DNA of 64,000 bases from Bolinopsis microptera (taxonomy: Eukaryota; Ctenophora; Tentaculata; Lobata; Bolinopsidae): NCBI RefSeq assembly GCF_026151205.1, contig NC_087078.1:17253118-17317117 (forward strand). Direction: 5' to 3'. Both the position numbers and the translations under genes were made by a program. Below, piece by piece: positions 35,480 through 49,600 of this stretch. How positions within the stretch are numbered: the stretch's first letter is position 1; every line of letters starts with the position of its first letter. Under the pieces are notes generated by a model. The model was not told the origin of the DNA. It made no database searches and worked only from the letters and a program-made list of their open reading frames with translations.

Positions 35480-36056
35480 GCTCCATTCTTGTTTAAGTTG
35501 TAGGTGACTGGTTTCTTGGAGAGTTGGAAAAAAAACCCCTTGTAGAGGTAACCCTTATAAACGGGGAGTCACCTCAGGCTACTAAGGTTTAAGGAATACA
35601 AATTTTAAGGAATACTAATTTGAATTTTGATCTTTATTACAGATTATACATACTTTCTTAGATATTTTGGACAGTTTTTAATATTGGTAATGTTAATGAA
35701 TTGTAATTGATTGATGTGTAATATTTAGGCCCGTGGCCAATTTCCTTCTTTTTTTATTATACATATTATAGATCACCATAAATGCCGTGCGTCGGCTGAT
35801 TGCCTCAACTTGGATTAATAGTAATTTCAGTTGACAGAAGCTGAAGGATGGCCTGAAAGAAAGGCCCAGTGCACCGTCGATCAAGGACTCAAGTGCCAAT
35901 AATGGCTTCCCAAACCCATTTTCGCCATTTTGCTCAGTGGTCCTAGTACCATGCAGTGAGCCGTGTCCTACTGCTAAACGGCACATGATGGTTTTTTAAA
36001 ATACTTTTTAATTTAAACGATAATTCAGTTAATTACTTTGGTTACTTTGGTGTGCT

Positions 36057-36356
36057 TCATAGAATCCTCTGTCGGGTCATCAGAGTTGCTGACCACCCGG
36101 ACAGCGAGATCGCTGCCTTTATTCCACTCCAGTCCAGTAACGAGTTTCTATTTCGACAGCTGTATCCTGCCACTAGAGGCTCATCCGGGAATGATTTCAC
36201 AAACGTTGTAAGCATTTCTTGAAAGTGCAGGGGATCTTCGATAGTATGCATGTTTGGTGAGATTAAATTCCACAATCGAGGTCCAATTACTGCAAACGAA
36301 TTGTCGTAGAGCGTTTGGTTGCGCTGACTGCTAGATTTATTCAGAGTGGGAGTCAA
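36057..36356 (-). pseudogene. Non-LTR retrotransposon C-terminal relic
   Basis: The 99-codon minus frame contains QTLYDNSFAVIGPRLWN, then SFPDEPLVAGY and NRNSLLDW, the ordered C-terminal blocks of Jockey/CR1-type polyproteins (LYDxSF..GPxLWN, PDxPPxxGY, NSLLDW). Everything upstream is missing. 35693-35986 downstream is probably its 3' tail. Confidence 0.7.
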
Positions 36357-36359
36357 AAT

Positions 36360-37700
36360 AAGGTTGATTTATCATTCTTACACACCAAAGGTTGTTGTGT
36401 GTTTTTAATTAATCTATTGTTGTTAAAAAGCTTATATTGAGAATTTTTTACAGTAGTCTATAGACCAATAAAATTATTTACTGGTCACATATATGTGGTT
36501 TTAAGAATTTTATGACATTGAACAAATTTATTTATTGCAAATTTAAAGGATTGCTAGTATTTTATGTATTTGTTTTCACTTCTGCACGTTTAGGCAGTTG
36601 CTCTTGTGACCAGAGTTTTAGAGTTATATATATATATTATATATTCTTTTTCGTTTAATAATAATCACGGCTTGACAATTCAGTCATACCACAGTCAACA
36701 GTGTTGAGGCAACCAGCTTCTGCAGTTCAATAATTGGAGACCGAATAAATATAAATTGATAGAAATTTACAATTCATCGTCATAAAATATAATCAATAAT
36801 ATTCTTGATTCTATTAATAAGTTGGTTTTATTCTTTTCCAACACTACTGCACAACAAAAACACTGTTCATAAACGATTGAAGCTGCGGCAGAATTACAGG
36901 CTCAGGCTGGGCGCCGTCCAGTATATTTAAAATGGTGCATGCTACATCTCCACTACACAAAAAGCATATCTAATTTATTGATAAGTATAAAATAATTGTA
37001 AAACTTGCTTGGTTCTGCACTAAGTTAAAAATCTGCCGGCCTAAATTGGAGGCAGGCGAATATCACACAGGTCAAAGATATTCAGATGCTGTTGATATAT
37101 AAAGGAAGCGTCTTCAATTTGAAATCCTTAGAAAAACAGTGATTTCTTTCCAGGGAGACAGAGGGGCAAGAAAGAACTTTTTGGATATAGAGAGTCTAGA
37201 TTTGAACTTGGAGCCACAAGGTCAAGGGTGAATTTCAAATGTTTCTGCCAATATTTTAGTTGGGAATATTTTGAATTTTTGAAAGTTCCATTTTAATCAA
37301 TGTAAATTCCCAAGTTCGGTTTGCAAAGGGGAGGCATGCTTTCCGATATTGAATCGCAAAGGGGATGCCTCAATAGGTTATGAATATAGGCTCCTTCCAA
37401 TTGTCAAAATTGTGTGCAAAAAATTCTCTTACTGTTTGTCCGCTAATGTCTGCCATTGTCCGTCCGAGCCCGTCAATGTCCGCTAATGTCCCAATGTACA
37501 TCCGTTTTCTCATAGAATCCAAAAAGAAAGGGACATAGGCGGACATGTCACCCCTTCTATATACCTATGATATCCATTTTGATATTTAAATTTACATGGT
37601 ATGTTAGTTGACTACTGAACTTAATAACTGTAGTTTGTGTACTTTTGAAATTATTGTATAATGAATATTCAATAATTCTAAAGATATTACATTTTTAGTC
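36360..37700. other. Upstream flank of the Nova gene
   Basis: AT-rich with no gene seen. A local repeat of TGTCCGCTAATGTC lies at about 37437-37495. It may hold the promoter of the alternative first exon at 37704, but no clear core-promoter motif was found. Confidence 0.3.
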
Positions 37701-37703
37701 ATC

Positions 37704-37800
37704 ATGGAGGACAATTACAACACAGAAGACAACTATGAAACTAGAAAGAGGGGGAGAGAAGAACACGACCTTGTTGCTTACCCTAAACGAGTCAATTTTG
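37704..37800 (+). CDS. Alternative first coding exon of the Nova gene
   Basis: ATG at 37704, 32 codons reading MEDNYNTEDNYETRKRGREE and ending YPKRVNF, with a strong donor G-GTGAGG in phase 1. Phase 1 is what exons 43887 and 44721 accept, so it can splice in frame straight to the KH1 exon. The basic RKRGRE...PKR block just before KH1 resembles the N-terminal nuclear-localisation region of vertebrate Nova proteins. It could also be an internal exon, because ATTTTTAG lies just before it. That it belongs to this gene is inferred from strand, phase and motif. Confidence 0.6.
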
Positions 37801-39320
37801 GTGAGGTCATCATTCTTGTTTAAATAAAAACATTCTTTTAAAATGTTGTTTTTATTCAGGATGTTATTTTTATCATCAGGTGTCTTCTTTTCATGAGTCA
37901 TGGATAAAAACTTGACAAATATCATGGCATGGCAGCACTCTCTAAAATCCTCTTTTATTGTTTAAGCTACGGGTTATTTGTAAAATGTAATCACATTCTG
38001 AAAAGAATCAATCGTAGCTAGTCTTTGAAACAAGAGGAGGGGGTTGGTGAAATTTAACTTCAGCTCATACTCCATTAGCCTACTGCACTGGCTACTGTTT
38101 TGTTTACATATTTGTAACAGCATGTAATAGTGTGATGACATGTATGTGATTTTGGAAATAACGATCACTCATCTACAACAGCTTTCTTTACATCCTATCA
38201 AATTGTGGTTTTCAAGCATCTAATGTACTTAAAAACCGATATTTGATCAAATTGAAATACACACAACTGACTGAAAGTGTCAGTGACTTTAAAATTTGGT
38301 AATTACTGACTTTTATATAACTACTAAATACTAATTAATAAAACAAATATTTAATAAAACTAATATTTATTTTTACGGCAACATGCCCTGATCTCTGATC
38401 AGAACATTCACAGAAAACTGTCCGACATAATGTGAATGTTTATGCTATTTCTATCTGTCGCCCGCGCCACCATCTCGTCTGGCATCAACGCATTCTTATA
38501 CACTCCAACCATTGTAGCCACTATTCCGGAATAAGGAGCTTAACCAATGTTCGAAATTTGAATGTTCATGTTAACAACTCTTTTTGAGCAGCAGATTATG
38601 TTCATTACTGAACGTTTAAAGTTTGGGACCCTATTTAGACCGTAATACTAAAAGTCACTCAACATTAATAGGTATTCTGGTATGGTAATAGTAGGTAACA
38701 GTGAGGGTAATTTAACTTCGTGCCAAATTGTCGATAATCGATGATTTTATTGAATCCATTTATTCCGTTTCCAACTGCCATGCCCAGAGGGTGAACTTAA
38801 CCAAATTTCGTAAATATCTTCAATCTTCATTGATTATCTTTATTCTTCAATGATGGGAAATTTAAACGTTTGGGGATTAACGGAGATGTTTGAGGATTTT
38901 TGTGGCTAATTCGGTTGTAGATGAAAGCAGAGCCCGCCCTGATTTCCCCGCAATCCTCATTCGTCATACTTCCTTTACACTGAAGTAGCTTTCTAAAGTT
39001 CACGATACTTACGATTTGCACTATTATGCTGCGCCTTGCATCACGATTACAATATGCTACTACTTACACTATCTAGTGCTACGTCGATTCTAAGAGGTGG
39101 CAAACATCCAGTGCCGGGTTACAGGTGAATTTTAACATTTCCAGGACCACGTATCTGCTGGGGTAACCCATCAAACTTTACATGTCCACCTCACACTTAC
39201 ACTCACATTAAACACACACTCATACTGCACACGTGCTGGCACAAACACGTACACACGCACACGCCGGAACACTGACATACCCTCCATCCTATGATGTCAA
39301 GTTGCGGTAAGACCCCCCCC

Positions 39321-39366
<46 letters not shown>

Positions 39367-40625
39367 GAGAGGTAGATTGATGTACATAGTGCACTGCTCT
39401 CTGTGAGGTGTAATGCTAGGTCCCTCCCTCTCTCTCTGCCCCGCCACTACACTGTATACCGTTTGTCACGGCCTTAAAGCTATACTTTATATCTCTGATC
39501 CAGTCTGGGCGTGGGTGTTTCACTTCCGAGTTCGATGGCACGTGCAGTATCTCTTATTTTGTTGAACACGTCATCTTCGATTTGACTTATTTTGGTGTTA
39601 TGGCTATTACAGACGCTGCAAGCACATTTTATCATATTTATTGTGTTATTTCTCTGTAAATTTGAGTTCAAATCTTTGAGTTCAAATCTCTTCTACTACT
39701 GGGGGAGGGGGGCAAATTCAGTACGATATTGAATTGCTTGTAGTCGTGTTTAATCATGAGACACCGTAATTTATTGCAATTACTTAATTAGGCTTTCTGC
39801 AAGTTTGCCATGGTGCGGATCTATTGACAACCCAATCACCTGATCCCACGTAGTGAATAAACTCTTTATGTTTGATATCTCGGCCATCTGATAAGCTAGA
39901 TCTCCCATTTTATTTCAGAATGGGTGTATTTTAAAAGGCCAACGCAATTCATTACAATTTGATCCAATCAGTGACTGGGAAATAAGCCCCAACGTAACAT
40001 TTACATATGTTTACTGACTTAAGGTCCCCCCTCTTCCTGGATAAGTTTCTAATTTTAAGAATAAGAATTCGCTCACAGTTAAGTTTTCAATCTATTATCC
40101 TTTTAAAGTATGTTAGTCTGATATTAGATGCTTTGATCCGGGTCTTAGGTCTATCATTAGATCCAAATTACACTTAGAGTTTTTGATACATGTCCTCCTC
40201 TTCCAATCGTTAATTTAAAAACTGAACTTGACTCGGCAGATGATTTTCTTCTACGGAAATGAGAGTTAGTTATTTTCGCTTGAAGATCGTTTTTCAAATG
40301 AAGATCGTAAAGATTACAGAAACCTTGTATCTGTTCCTATTTCAAACTCAATATCTTATCATGGTCTATCTTTGATGTTGCGTAACTTTGTAGTTGCAGC
40401 TTTAACAGAAGTTTAATAATTGGCCTTTGATTAATTTCTTCACTTTCTTGTATTGCTATCAATCCTCGATTTGATTATCTTGGTACTTTCTCAGTGCTTG
40501 CTGTTTATTGTTATTTTATTGCCGCCAGTTTCTATTTTTACAGTTTTAGTTAATTCAGAGAATCTAGATTCCCATATTTGTTTCCTTTGTTATTATCGTC
40601 TTCACAACAGTATTAGTTGGTTAAA
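37801..40625. other. Region between the two candidate Nova first exons
   Basis: No further exon recognised. 39312-39364 is a CT dinucleotide run, which creates the Arg-Glu frame on the minus strand. 40021-40625 is the likely 5' UTR or promoter of the exon at 40626. Confidence 0.35.
39312..39364. repeat. (CT)n microsatellite
   Basis: A C-run followed by CTCTCTCC and then about 20 uninterrupted CT units. Such pyrimidine tracts can bind PTB-like proteins, but here it is simply a microsatellite in an intron or upstream region. Confidence 0.9.
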
Positions 40626-43600
40626 ATGCCTCCCTCAATCGACAACGTGGTAGCACAGGAGCCTGTAGAGGACGAGGAAATGGCCACCGAGGAGACCCAC
40701 AACGGCCAGATGAACGGAGATACACCCATGGCTGTGGACAGACCAACCAAGGACGTGAAGATGAGGGTAACACTGAACGGAGTTCCTAATGGTAGTCCTT
40801 ACCTGTACAGGAACCAGGCCGCTGATCAGGGTAAATTAATGACTAATTAGCCTATTAACTACAAATTAATTATCATCTAACCAATTAACTTAGAATTAAT
40901 GATTAATTAGCCAACTAACCTAAAAACTATTATGAATCAATTAACAACTGGGTGAATGGGGTAAACCTGTCAGCGATTTCATGAAATTATAACCCATAAC
41001 TAGCAAAATAGCAAGATATTCCGGGACATCGGAAAACATCCTTCGTTTACTGGGTCGCTTGATTACCAATGGTTTGTACAAACCGGTAACTCGAAAATAT
41101 ATTCATTATGAACAAAAAAACTGTGACGCAGATAGAGACGTGACCTCAATCATATAAGTGATATATTACAGTCCAAACCAACGTTGGCTTAAATTTGTCG
41201 GTACGGTTAATAACATAAGGTGGTTTACAGGGTTTATATGGATTTAAAGAGCTTGCAAGGTGTTCAGATAATGTAGGTTGAAGGAGCTTATTGTATCAAA
41301 TGATGCGATGGAGATTTTAGTTAATATTTGGAATTTGTTGTGTTGTTGCCTATCAGTAAAATAGGGGGAAATAGCTTGTATATTACATGAATCTCGGCTA
41401 ATGATTGACTCAGTAAGAAGCAGAAGCACTTATATTTATATACTTCATCGTCTTGTACACATGCTTTTTGATTCATCCAAATCATCTTACCCCCTACAAA
41501 TTACAATACATGAGCATATTAATAATTCATAATCATGGTACTGTAAATTTAATGCTCAGTTGGAGCTCCATAGAGATGTGCACCGTGTTAACTTTAGGCG
41601 GCGGCGGTCTGGACGCCAAAATTGGTCGGCGGCGGCGGTCTGACTGCGGTCTAACTACTAGATATCCATTATCCAATCCGCAGTATACTGTGTTCATGAT
41701 GGTAATTTGGTTGTGTAACTGATTTATATGAATCGATTATGAATCGATTTCTTAATAACACTCTACATTGAAGAACCAATTCATCGTCAGCAGCTGTATT
41801 TGTTGATATAACGGCCAATACCTCAAAGACTGCGGTCTGGGTCAAAATTTCGCGGTGGTGCACGTCTCTGGAGCTCCAACTGGGTCCCACCGTACATTGC
41901 CTGATAGCCGAGTGGCCATGTCAACGCAAGCTTCTGAATTATTCAGCTATGACAATGAAGAGCAATTATGTTAATATCAATTTAATCATTGATAGGATAT
42001 AGTATTTAGCAATATCCGAGAAGTAACAATTACAATAAGCAGTTATCATTAAGTCATTTAAAAATTAAACATATGTAGTTACTAGTTATCTAATATTATA
42101 ACAGTTGCAGGAGACAAATTGATAATTATATTCTCATTGATTAGGTTACTATTATTAACAAGGTGATTGTTATTGATAAGGTGATAACACTGATAACTTA
42201 AAATTATTATTGACAAGGCTATTCTCAAAGCTCATTCGATTTATCCTTCCAAGTGTATAACTTCCAAGTGGTATAACTTCAAAGCCTGCCTCTTCAGTTC
42301 AGTCCACCACGCTTTTAATTTCAACTTTAGAGTCATTTCAAAGTATTCTTAAATCGTTGTTAATGATTTCCATTTTAAAATATAATATTATAGATAGGTA
42401 TCCTGTTCGGCACTACGTATCGTGTTAAGTACTGTTAGAAAGTTTGTCTTGCGACGGCACGGCAGACGTAAATGACCCAATGTACAGATTCCAGATCCTA
42501 TTAGCCAACAAAAGTGAGTCAGTTACCTCTACATACAACATGGGATGTCACTCAATTAAATAACCCATCAACTAACCATCTCAAGACACACAGCTGCAGT
42601 TAATTAGGTGCACTCGCTTTATTCAGTGTGGTAATGAGTAATGACCTCTATTTGGTAATCAGTTCCAACCCAATTAAGTCCTCAATTAACCTCTTGTAAG
42701 TCCTCAATTTAATGCTCCACTCTTGAGAAGTAAATGTGTCACGTCTTCTCAACATTCCCTTCTTCGACTTAAAAACTCCAGAACTTTCACTTATCAGTTA
42801 TATTATCACCGCTTTTTCGGAGACTCACTGCCTCTCACTCACTCTGACCTCCTTTTTCCACTCTTGAGGGACCTACCTAACCGGAAAACTCCCAAAATCA
42901 GCGCCCCACCTCGCACCACGTGATCTACCACAGTATGTGTGTGCCTGGTCAGATGCTGTAGCTATGTTTACACGTTTTAGGATTGTAGCTGATGTCCGTG
43001 TGCAGGGGGCGGACTGTGATCACGAGTTGTTCAGTAGCAGGAAAAGTGGGAATATGTAGGCACGTTGTGTGTTTAGTGTGTGGGCCCCCTCAACTCACTC
43101 TCTTTTTATTCTTGGTGATGTTGTTGTGCGTTTACTCAACTCTTATTCTCGCTCTAGCTCTTGTTCTCGTGTTGATTGGTGCCCTCTTTCTATCTTTATC
43201 TTTGTTAGATTTTAGCAGGACTATCTCTGGAATGTTGTTACCTGGACAGGATTGGTTAAGAATGTTGTTATCTGGACAGGATTGGTTAAGAATGTTGTTA
43301 CCTGGACAGGATTGGTTAAGAATGTTGTTATCTGGACAGGATTGGTCTGGAGCCTTTTCTTTACAAAGGAATGATCCCCAGAGTATTTATATTGTTCTAT
43401 CTTTCTGCCCTTGTTTCTGGTACATTGTTCTGTGAGAAAACGAATGTGTGTTGTATTAATCTTCGTTAATTCTGGCTCTCTATATACACGTCCTCCGTTA
43501 TATATAATTATCTGTATCTGTTACACCGATCCTTTGTAGCTACCGTGATGTCTTCGTTGGTTTTCTATGTGATTCGGACGTTCAACATTCACACACACAC

Positions 43601-46600
43601 ACAACTTGATTACACGCGGCCCTCATCAGTCTCAATTGCAGTTCTCAATTCGCTTTCATTATCTGTCGTGTTGATTTGCTCTTTTTTTCTTTCACGATCG
43701 GTGCTTTCTTATGCCTTGTATTTGTCTTTTTGTAAAGACTTTGATTGACATATTAACATTGCAACACTCGTTTTTATAATATCATTTCACTTGTCGATTT
43801 TTGTACCTTTGTTAATCAATAAAACTTGTTGTAATTTCTACAAGCTCTCTTTACAAAATCCCTCAACGCAGTCAGTAGCTGCACAGTTCACTTCATGGCA
43901 TTCAGTCCCCTGAACACGCTCGGTTACTCACTCTACTCCAATCTTCCTTCTCCTCCAGCTCCCCGCTCCCCCTCCTCCTCCTCCTTCTTCAGCAACTTCT
44001 ACACCGGCTCCCAAGGTAGCGCAGACCCTCCCTCCCAACCTGCCCCTCCCAAACAGGAGAAATCGTTCTGTGTGTTCACCAGCACTCCCAGTTTCTTCTC
44101 CCAGCTGTGTCCCCAGGAAAAAGGGGCCCCGTCCCACCCTGTTCAGGACCAGGCTAGCATTATGCCCTATAACAGCACATACAGCATGCCACCACCAGCA
44201 CCACTCCACCCCTACACCCCGCCTAACAAGACGCAGGACGGGACTATGTTTTACGCTGCAAGATACAGTCTCTTCGCAGAGTTTCTTGCTGCTAATGCTG
44301 ACTACTTTAATTCCAAGCGCTCGCTTGCAACCTACAATTCTTACCCAACCGGTATACCGTCTACTGCGGGAACCTTTACTCATGTTTCTAACCCGTACTT
44401 TGAGGCTGGAGCACCTCAACTGTTCTCCAATCAAGGTAGCTGGTTCAGAACACTAAACATTCCATTCATTCTTTACATTCCAACAATTCTTTTGTCTGAA
44501 TTCTAGATACTGTGTATAGAATAGCAAAGCATTATTTAGGTCTTTGATAAATAGCTGCGGTTAAGCCGTTGTGATACCATGCCACTGTTAACTAATATAT
44601 GAAATTTGGGGAATATCGCAAACCAACATATTAGTTATTACATTCTCTTTCAGCACATAATAATTTCTCTAATAAAGATGGTGTAATTAATTACGTTATT
44701 ATTAACGATCATTATTTCAGGAACGAAGCCAGGTCACTACTTGCTGAAGCTGCTGGTCCCACCACCAGTTGCTGGCTCTATTATTGGACGAGGAGGTGCC
44801 CAAATCAAGGAACTCCAGCTCACATACGATGTATGTGATTTTCTATCCTTTTTTATTTTTTTTATTGAAATCTTTCAAATCAGTCAATTACATACAAGTT
44901 TACACAATGAATTAGTTAAATATAATATTGTCCTCTAAGCATGGATTGTCAAAGTTGAAATTGTCTCGGACAAAATGTATGTAACCAAAGGACCTGAGGG
45001 TCACCAAAACACAGATATTGAGTGCAAATGCAGCTCCTGCACAAGCATGGGCCCTTATAAAATTGTAATAAGTTACTTTAAACAAAATCACACACCCATT
45101 CAATCAATTCATAAAATATTGTGCTGTGAGATGAAATTGAGAAATATGTGAATGCAGACAGCAAGAATAGATAATCTTGAATAAACTATTTTACGGATTT
45201 GTTTCTATTGAATAGTCAAGTTCAGAGTCCGAATCCACCGGGATAATTTTCCCCACATGTAAGTGGAAAGTTTACTTTTAAAATCAGTGATACTCTCTAT
45301 CTCACGGATATCTAGAGGAATGTGATTCCACTTAGTGTGGGTCCTATAGAAGAAATTCTTGGCAAAAGCGTTGGAGCTTGCTCGAGGTGAGATAGAGCTT
45401 ACAAAACATAGAGAGTCCATGTGACTATTTCTGAGCCTTGAGTGGCCTTGAAATGGTTGCAAATATGAGGGTAAAGTGACAGGTATATGTTGCTTCACAA
45501 TTTTAAAGAAGAAGATGAGATCCAAGAAGTCAAAGCGGTCTTCAATCGGCATAATCTTCAGCTGTCTGCATTTTTGAATGTATGTGGATGGTGGATAACT
45601 CATATACTCCTCGTGAAGAATCCACTTAATAGCACGCTTTTGGAGGCCCTCCAGCTTGCTTATCTGGGATTTTGTGACTGGTCTCCATATAACCGAGCAA
45701 TGCTCAAATAGGCTCCTCACTAAAGTGAGATACAGTACTCTACGACGATTTACGTCTTGGACAAAATAACAATTTCTTCTCGCCATGCCTAATTTTTGGT
45801 TTGCCTTAGAAAGGACTTTGGAGCACTGATCTTTCCAATCGAGATTTGATGTCACAATTACACCCAGATCCTTTTCATGATCAACATAGTCAAGTGTGAT
45901 TCTTCCCATGGAGTATACAAAGTTAAAGAGTGGTAGGACACTAAGGAGGGAAACTGTTTCGGATATCCTTCCTGCGACGGTGAGGACCTTACATTTGTCG
46001 GGATGAAATCTCATTTTATTAGAAAGTGACCAGTCATGGAGATAATCAATGTCCTTCTGCAGTCGCAGGATATCAGACTCCGAATAATATAATTTGATGG
46101 TAAACTGTACGGTTGCAGCTGAGACTGTCAGTCGGAAGTAATTTATCGTTATCTCTGAACAAAAACAGTTGACAGTTGAAAGGTTTCTAAACTTGTCCAT
46201 TCATGCCCAGCTGTCCTCAACATGACACTGACAGTGAAAATTTTAACTGCCAAAATTCGGGAAATATTCTTACGTACACTTGTTGAATGTGCAAAATCTA
46301 AACTGTGTATCTGCCAGGTAGCAGTAAAGCTGTCCCAGAACAACCAGTTGTACCCAGAAAGCAACAGATCTAACTCTGGAGAACGTATCGTTCTTATCAC
46401 TGGCCCTCCTGAGAACCTAGCTAAAGTCGCTGAGTTTATACACGTAAGTAAAGTATATGATATACGATATACGTAAGTCAACTTGTCCTACTTTTAATAT
46501 GGCATCAGTTCTTCTCGAATCTTGATTTTCAGTAACTAAATCGCCAGTTAGATTTAGTAAACACGACACCGAACATGATACTATGGGGTTTACAGATAAC

Positions 46601-49600
46601 TCTGACCCCTAACTTCTCACAGAGTCTAGTGAGGAACCCTCCTTCAAACCCCACCGGAGCTGACATGCTGGACAGTGGAAGGAGGATGCAGATGATGAAG
46701 ATGGTGGTGACAAACTCCACTGCTGGTATGATAATCGGTAAAGGAGGAGCCACTGTTAAGTCTCTGAATGAGACCTACGATGTGAGGATACAGGCGTCTC
46801 AGAAGGATGATGTGGTGATGGGAGAGAGAGTTCTCACTATCTTGGGACCTGAAGACGGTTTGTGATATTCTATGATTACCTTCATCACTCTTAATATCGC
46901 CTGTTTTAAAACGTAAAATGTCAAACCTAACCGGAACCAAAACATTAGCGTAATTTTTACATATTTACAAAAAGTTCATGTCATTTACTCTATTTCCCAA
47001 TCATAACAACCAATCCTCACTGTAGGAGTCAACAAGACCATGGAGTACATTATCAAGGAGAAATTCCGAGACGACCCAACCTCCACCTCCATCACCAACC
47101 TGGACTACTCATCCTACATGGACGCTAACGGTGGTCTGGGTATGGGTGGAATGAACAACATGGGATCCACTGCCTCCCTTAACTACGGATCTTTTGATGG
47201 TACGGCGCCCAAAGGTTGCATTCTTTTTGGTTTTTTATCATTGAAATTTTCGTTCGTTCAAATGTATTTTGCTCTTCTATTTCATTAATTATATGTGGTT
47301 TGATTGGTTCTGATTTGAGCCCTCAGCAGTAATTGATCGGTGTATTATTGTTACGTTATTAACATAATATTTCCAGGTGGACAAGATATGAGCCAGGTTA
47401 ACCTTATCCAGACTCTTCTACAGAACCAAAACCAACAACAATCTTCACCGAACCAGGTTTGTCAAGCCTCAAATATTTAGAGTTGGAGGTCTGCTCAGTC
47501 AAATTATAAATTGCGAATCAAACTGCCATGTTCATAAAGCAAATGGTTTTAAAATAGTCTAAGTTAACATTATACAGCAGAGCAACCAGTACAGTGGCTA
47601 TCAGAACGCAGGAGGATATGGTGGTAACAGTGGAAATGCTGTTAACAACTTCATGTCTGCCTCTCAGCAAAACCAACAGCAGAACCAACAGCAACAACAA
47701 CAGCAGCAGGTACATATACATCATTGTTTTTAGCATGTTATCATTAATGGACGTCACTTCATCAACATTTTACTTGTAAGTTGTTAATCATTTGAAATCA
47801 TTCATTCAGATTATGTCATATAGGAATTTTGGACATTCACATCACGTTTGATTGTTTCACTATTTATTCTTGCAGAATAACACAAATATATTTCAAGCAG
47901 ATGTATAATATAGCTCACAATCTACAAACACCTCACCTCACCTACACGCACATTTACTGGATATCAACTCAACAATTACTCCTCCACCTCATTTCTCCAA
48001 CATTCATTTACATCTCAACATTCATTACAATTTCATAAACATCTATTAATCACAATCATCATCATTTATCATAATCAAGTTAGCCGGCCCATCATCATAA
48101 TTCACAATCACTTCACTCACTATCACTTCACTCACTATCACTTCACTCACTATCACTTCACTCACTATCACTTCACTCACTATCACTTCACTCACTATCA
48201 CTTCACTCACAATCACTCATTTAGGTGGCCCCTAAAATTTAAGGCGGCCCCTAATCTTTAATCACAATCACCTCACTCACTATCACTCATTTAGGTGGCC
48301 CCTCAAAGTTAGGCGGCCCCTAATCATTAATCACAATCACCTCACTTACTATCACTTCACTCACAATCACTCATTTAGGTGGCCCCTAAAATTTAAGGCG
48401 GCCCCTAATCATTAATCACAATCACTTCACTCACAATCACTTCACTCACAATCACTTCACTCACATCACTCACAATCACTTCACTCACAATCACTTCACT
48501 CACTATCACTCATTTAGGTGGCCCCTCAAAGTTAGGCGGCCCCTAATCATTAATCACAATCACCTCACTCACTATCACTCATTTAGGTGGCCCCTCAAAG
48601 TTAGGCGGCCCCTAATCATTAATCACAATCACCTCACTTACTATCACTTCACTCACAATCACTCATTTAGGTGGCCCCTAAAATTTAAGGCGGCCCCTAA
48701 TCATTAATCACAATCACTTCACTCACAATCACTTCACTCACAATCACTTCACTCACAATCACATCACTCACAATCACTTCACTCACAATCACTTCACTCA
48801 CTATCACTCATTTAGGTGGCCCCTCAAAGTTAGGCGGCCCCTAATCATTAATCACAATCACCTCACTCACTATCACTCATTTAGGTGGCCCCTCAAAGTT
48901 AGGCGGCCCCTAATCATTAATCACAATCACCTCACTTACTATCACTTCACTCACAATCACTCATTTAGGTGGCCCCTCAAAGTTAGGCGGCCATTAATCA
49001 CAATCACTTCACTCACTATTACTTCACTCACAATCACTCATTTAGGTGGCCCCTCAAAGTAAGGCGGCCCCTAATCATTAATCACAATCACTTCACTCAC
49101 AATCACTTCACTCACCATCACTCATTTAGGTGGCCCCTAAAATTAAAGGCGGCCCCTAATCATTAAACACAATCACTTCACTCACAATCACTCATTTAGC
49201 CTTTAGGTGGCCCCTCAAAGTTAGGCGGCCCCTCATCATTAATCACAATCACTTCACTCACAATCACTTCACTCACAATCACTTCACTCACCATCGCATC
49301 ACTCATTTAGGTGGCCCCTAAAATTTAAGGCGGCCCCTAATCATTAATCACAATCACTTCACTCACAATCACTTCACTCACAATCACTTCACTCACGATC
49401 CCTTCACTCACCATCACTCATTTAGGTGGCCCCTCAAAGTTAGGCGACCCCTCATCATTAATCACAATCACTTCATTTACTATTAATTCACTCACTTTCA
49501 CTTCAGGAGCATGTCACCCTCAAATAATATGAATAAGTTAAAACAGGTAAGGTAGAGGGTTTGTGTGGCAGTTTACACAGCCCCCTCCCCCCTCCACACT

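Noticed and set aside
39203-39394. Arg-Glu-rich minus ORF
   Set aside because: It is the translation of the CT microsatellite.
43928-44434. 168-codon minus ORF
   Set aside because: Exactly antisense to Nova exon 2, Gly/Arg-rich only because the sense is Pro/Ser-rich; no start or splice context.
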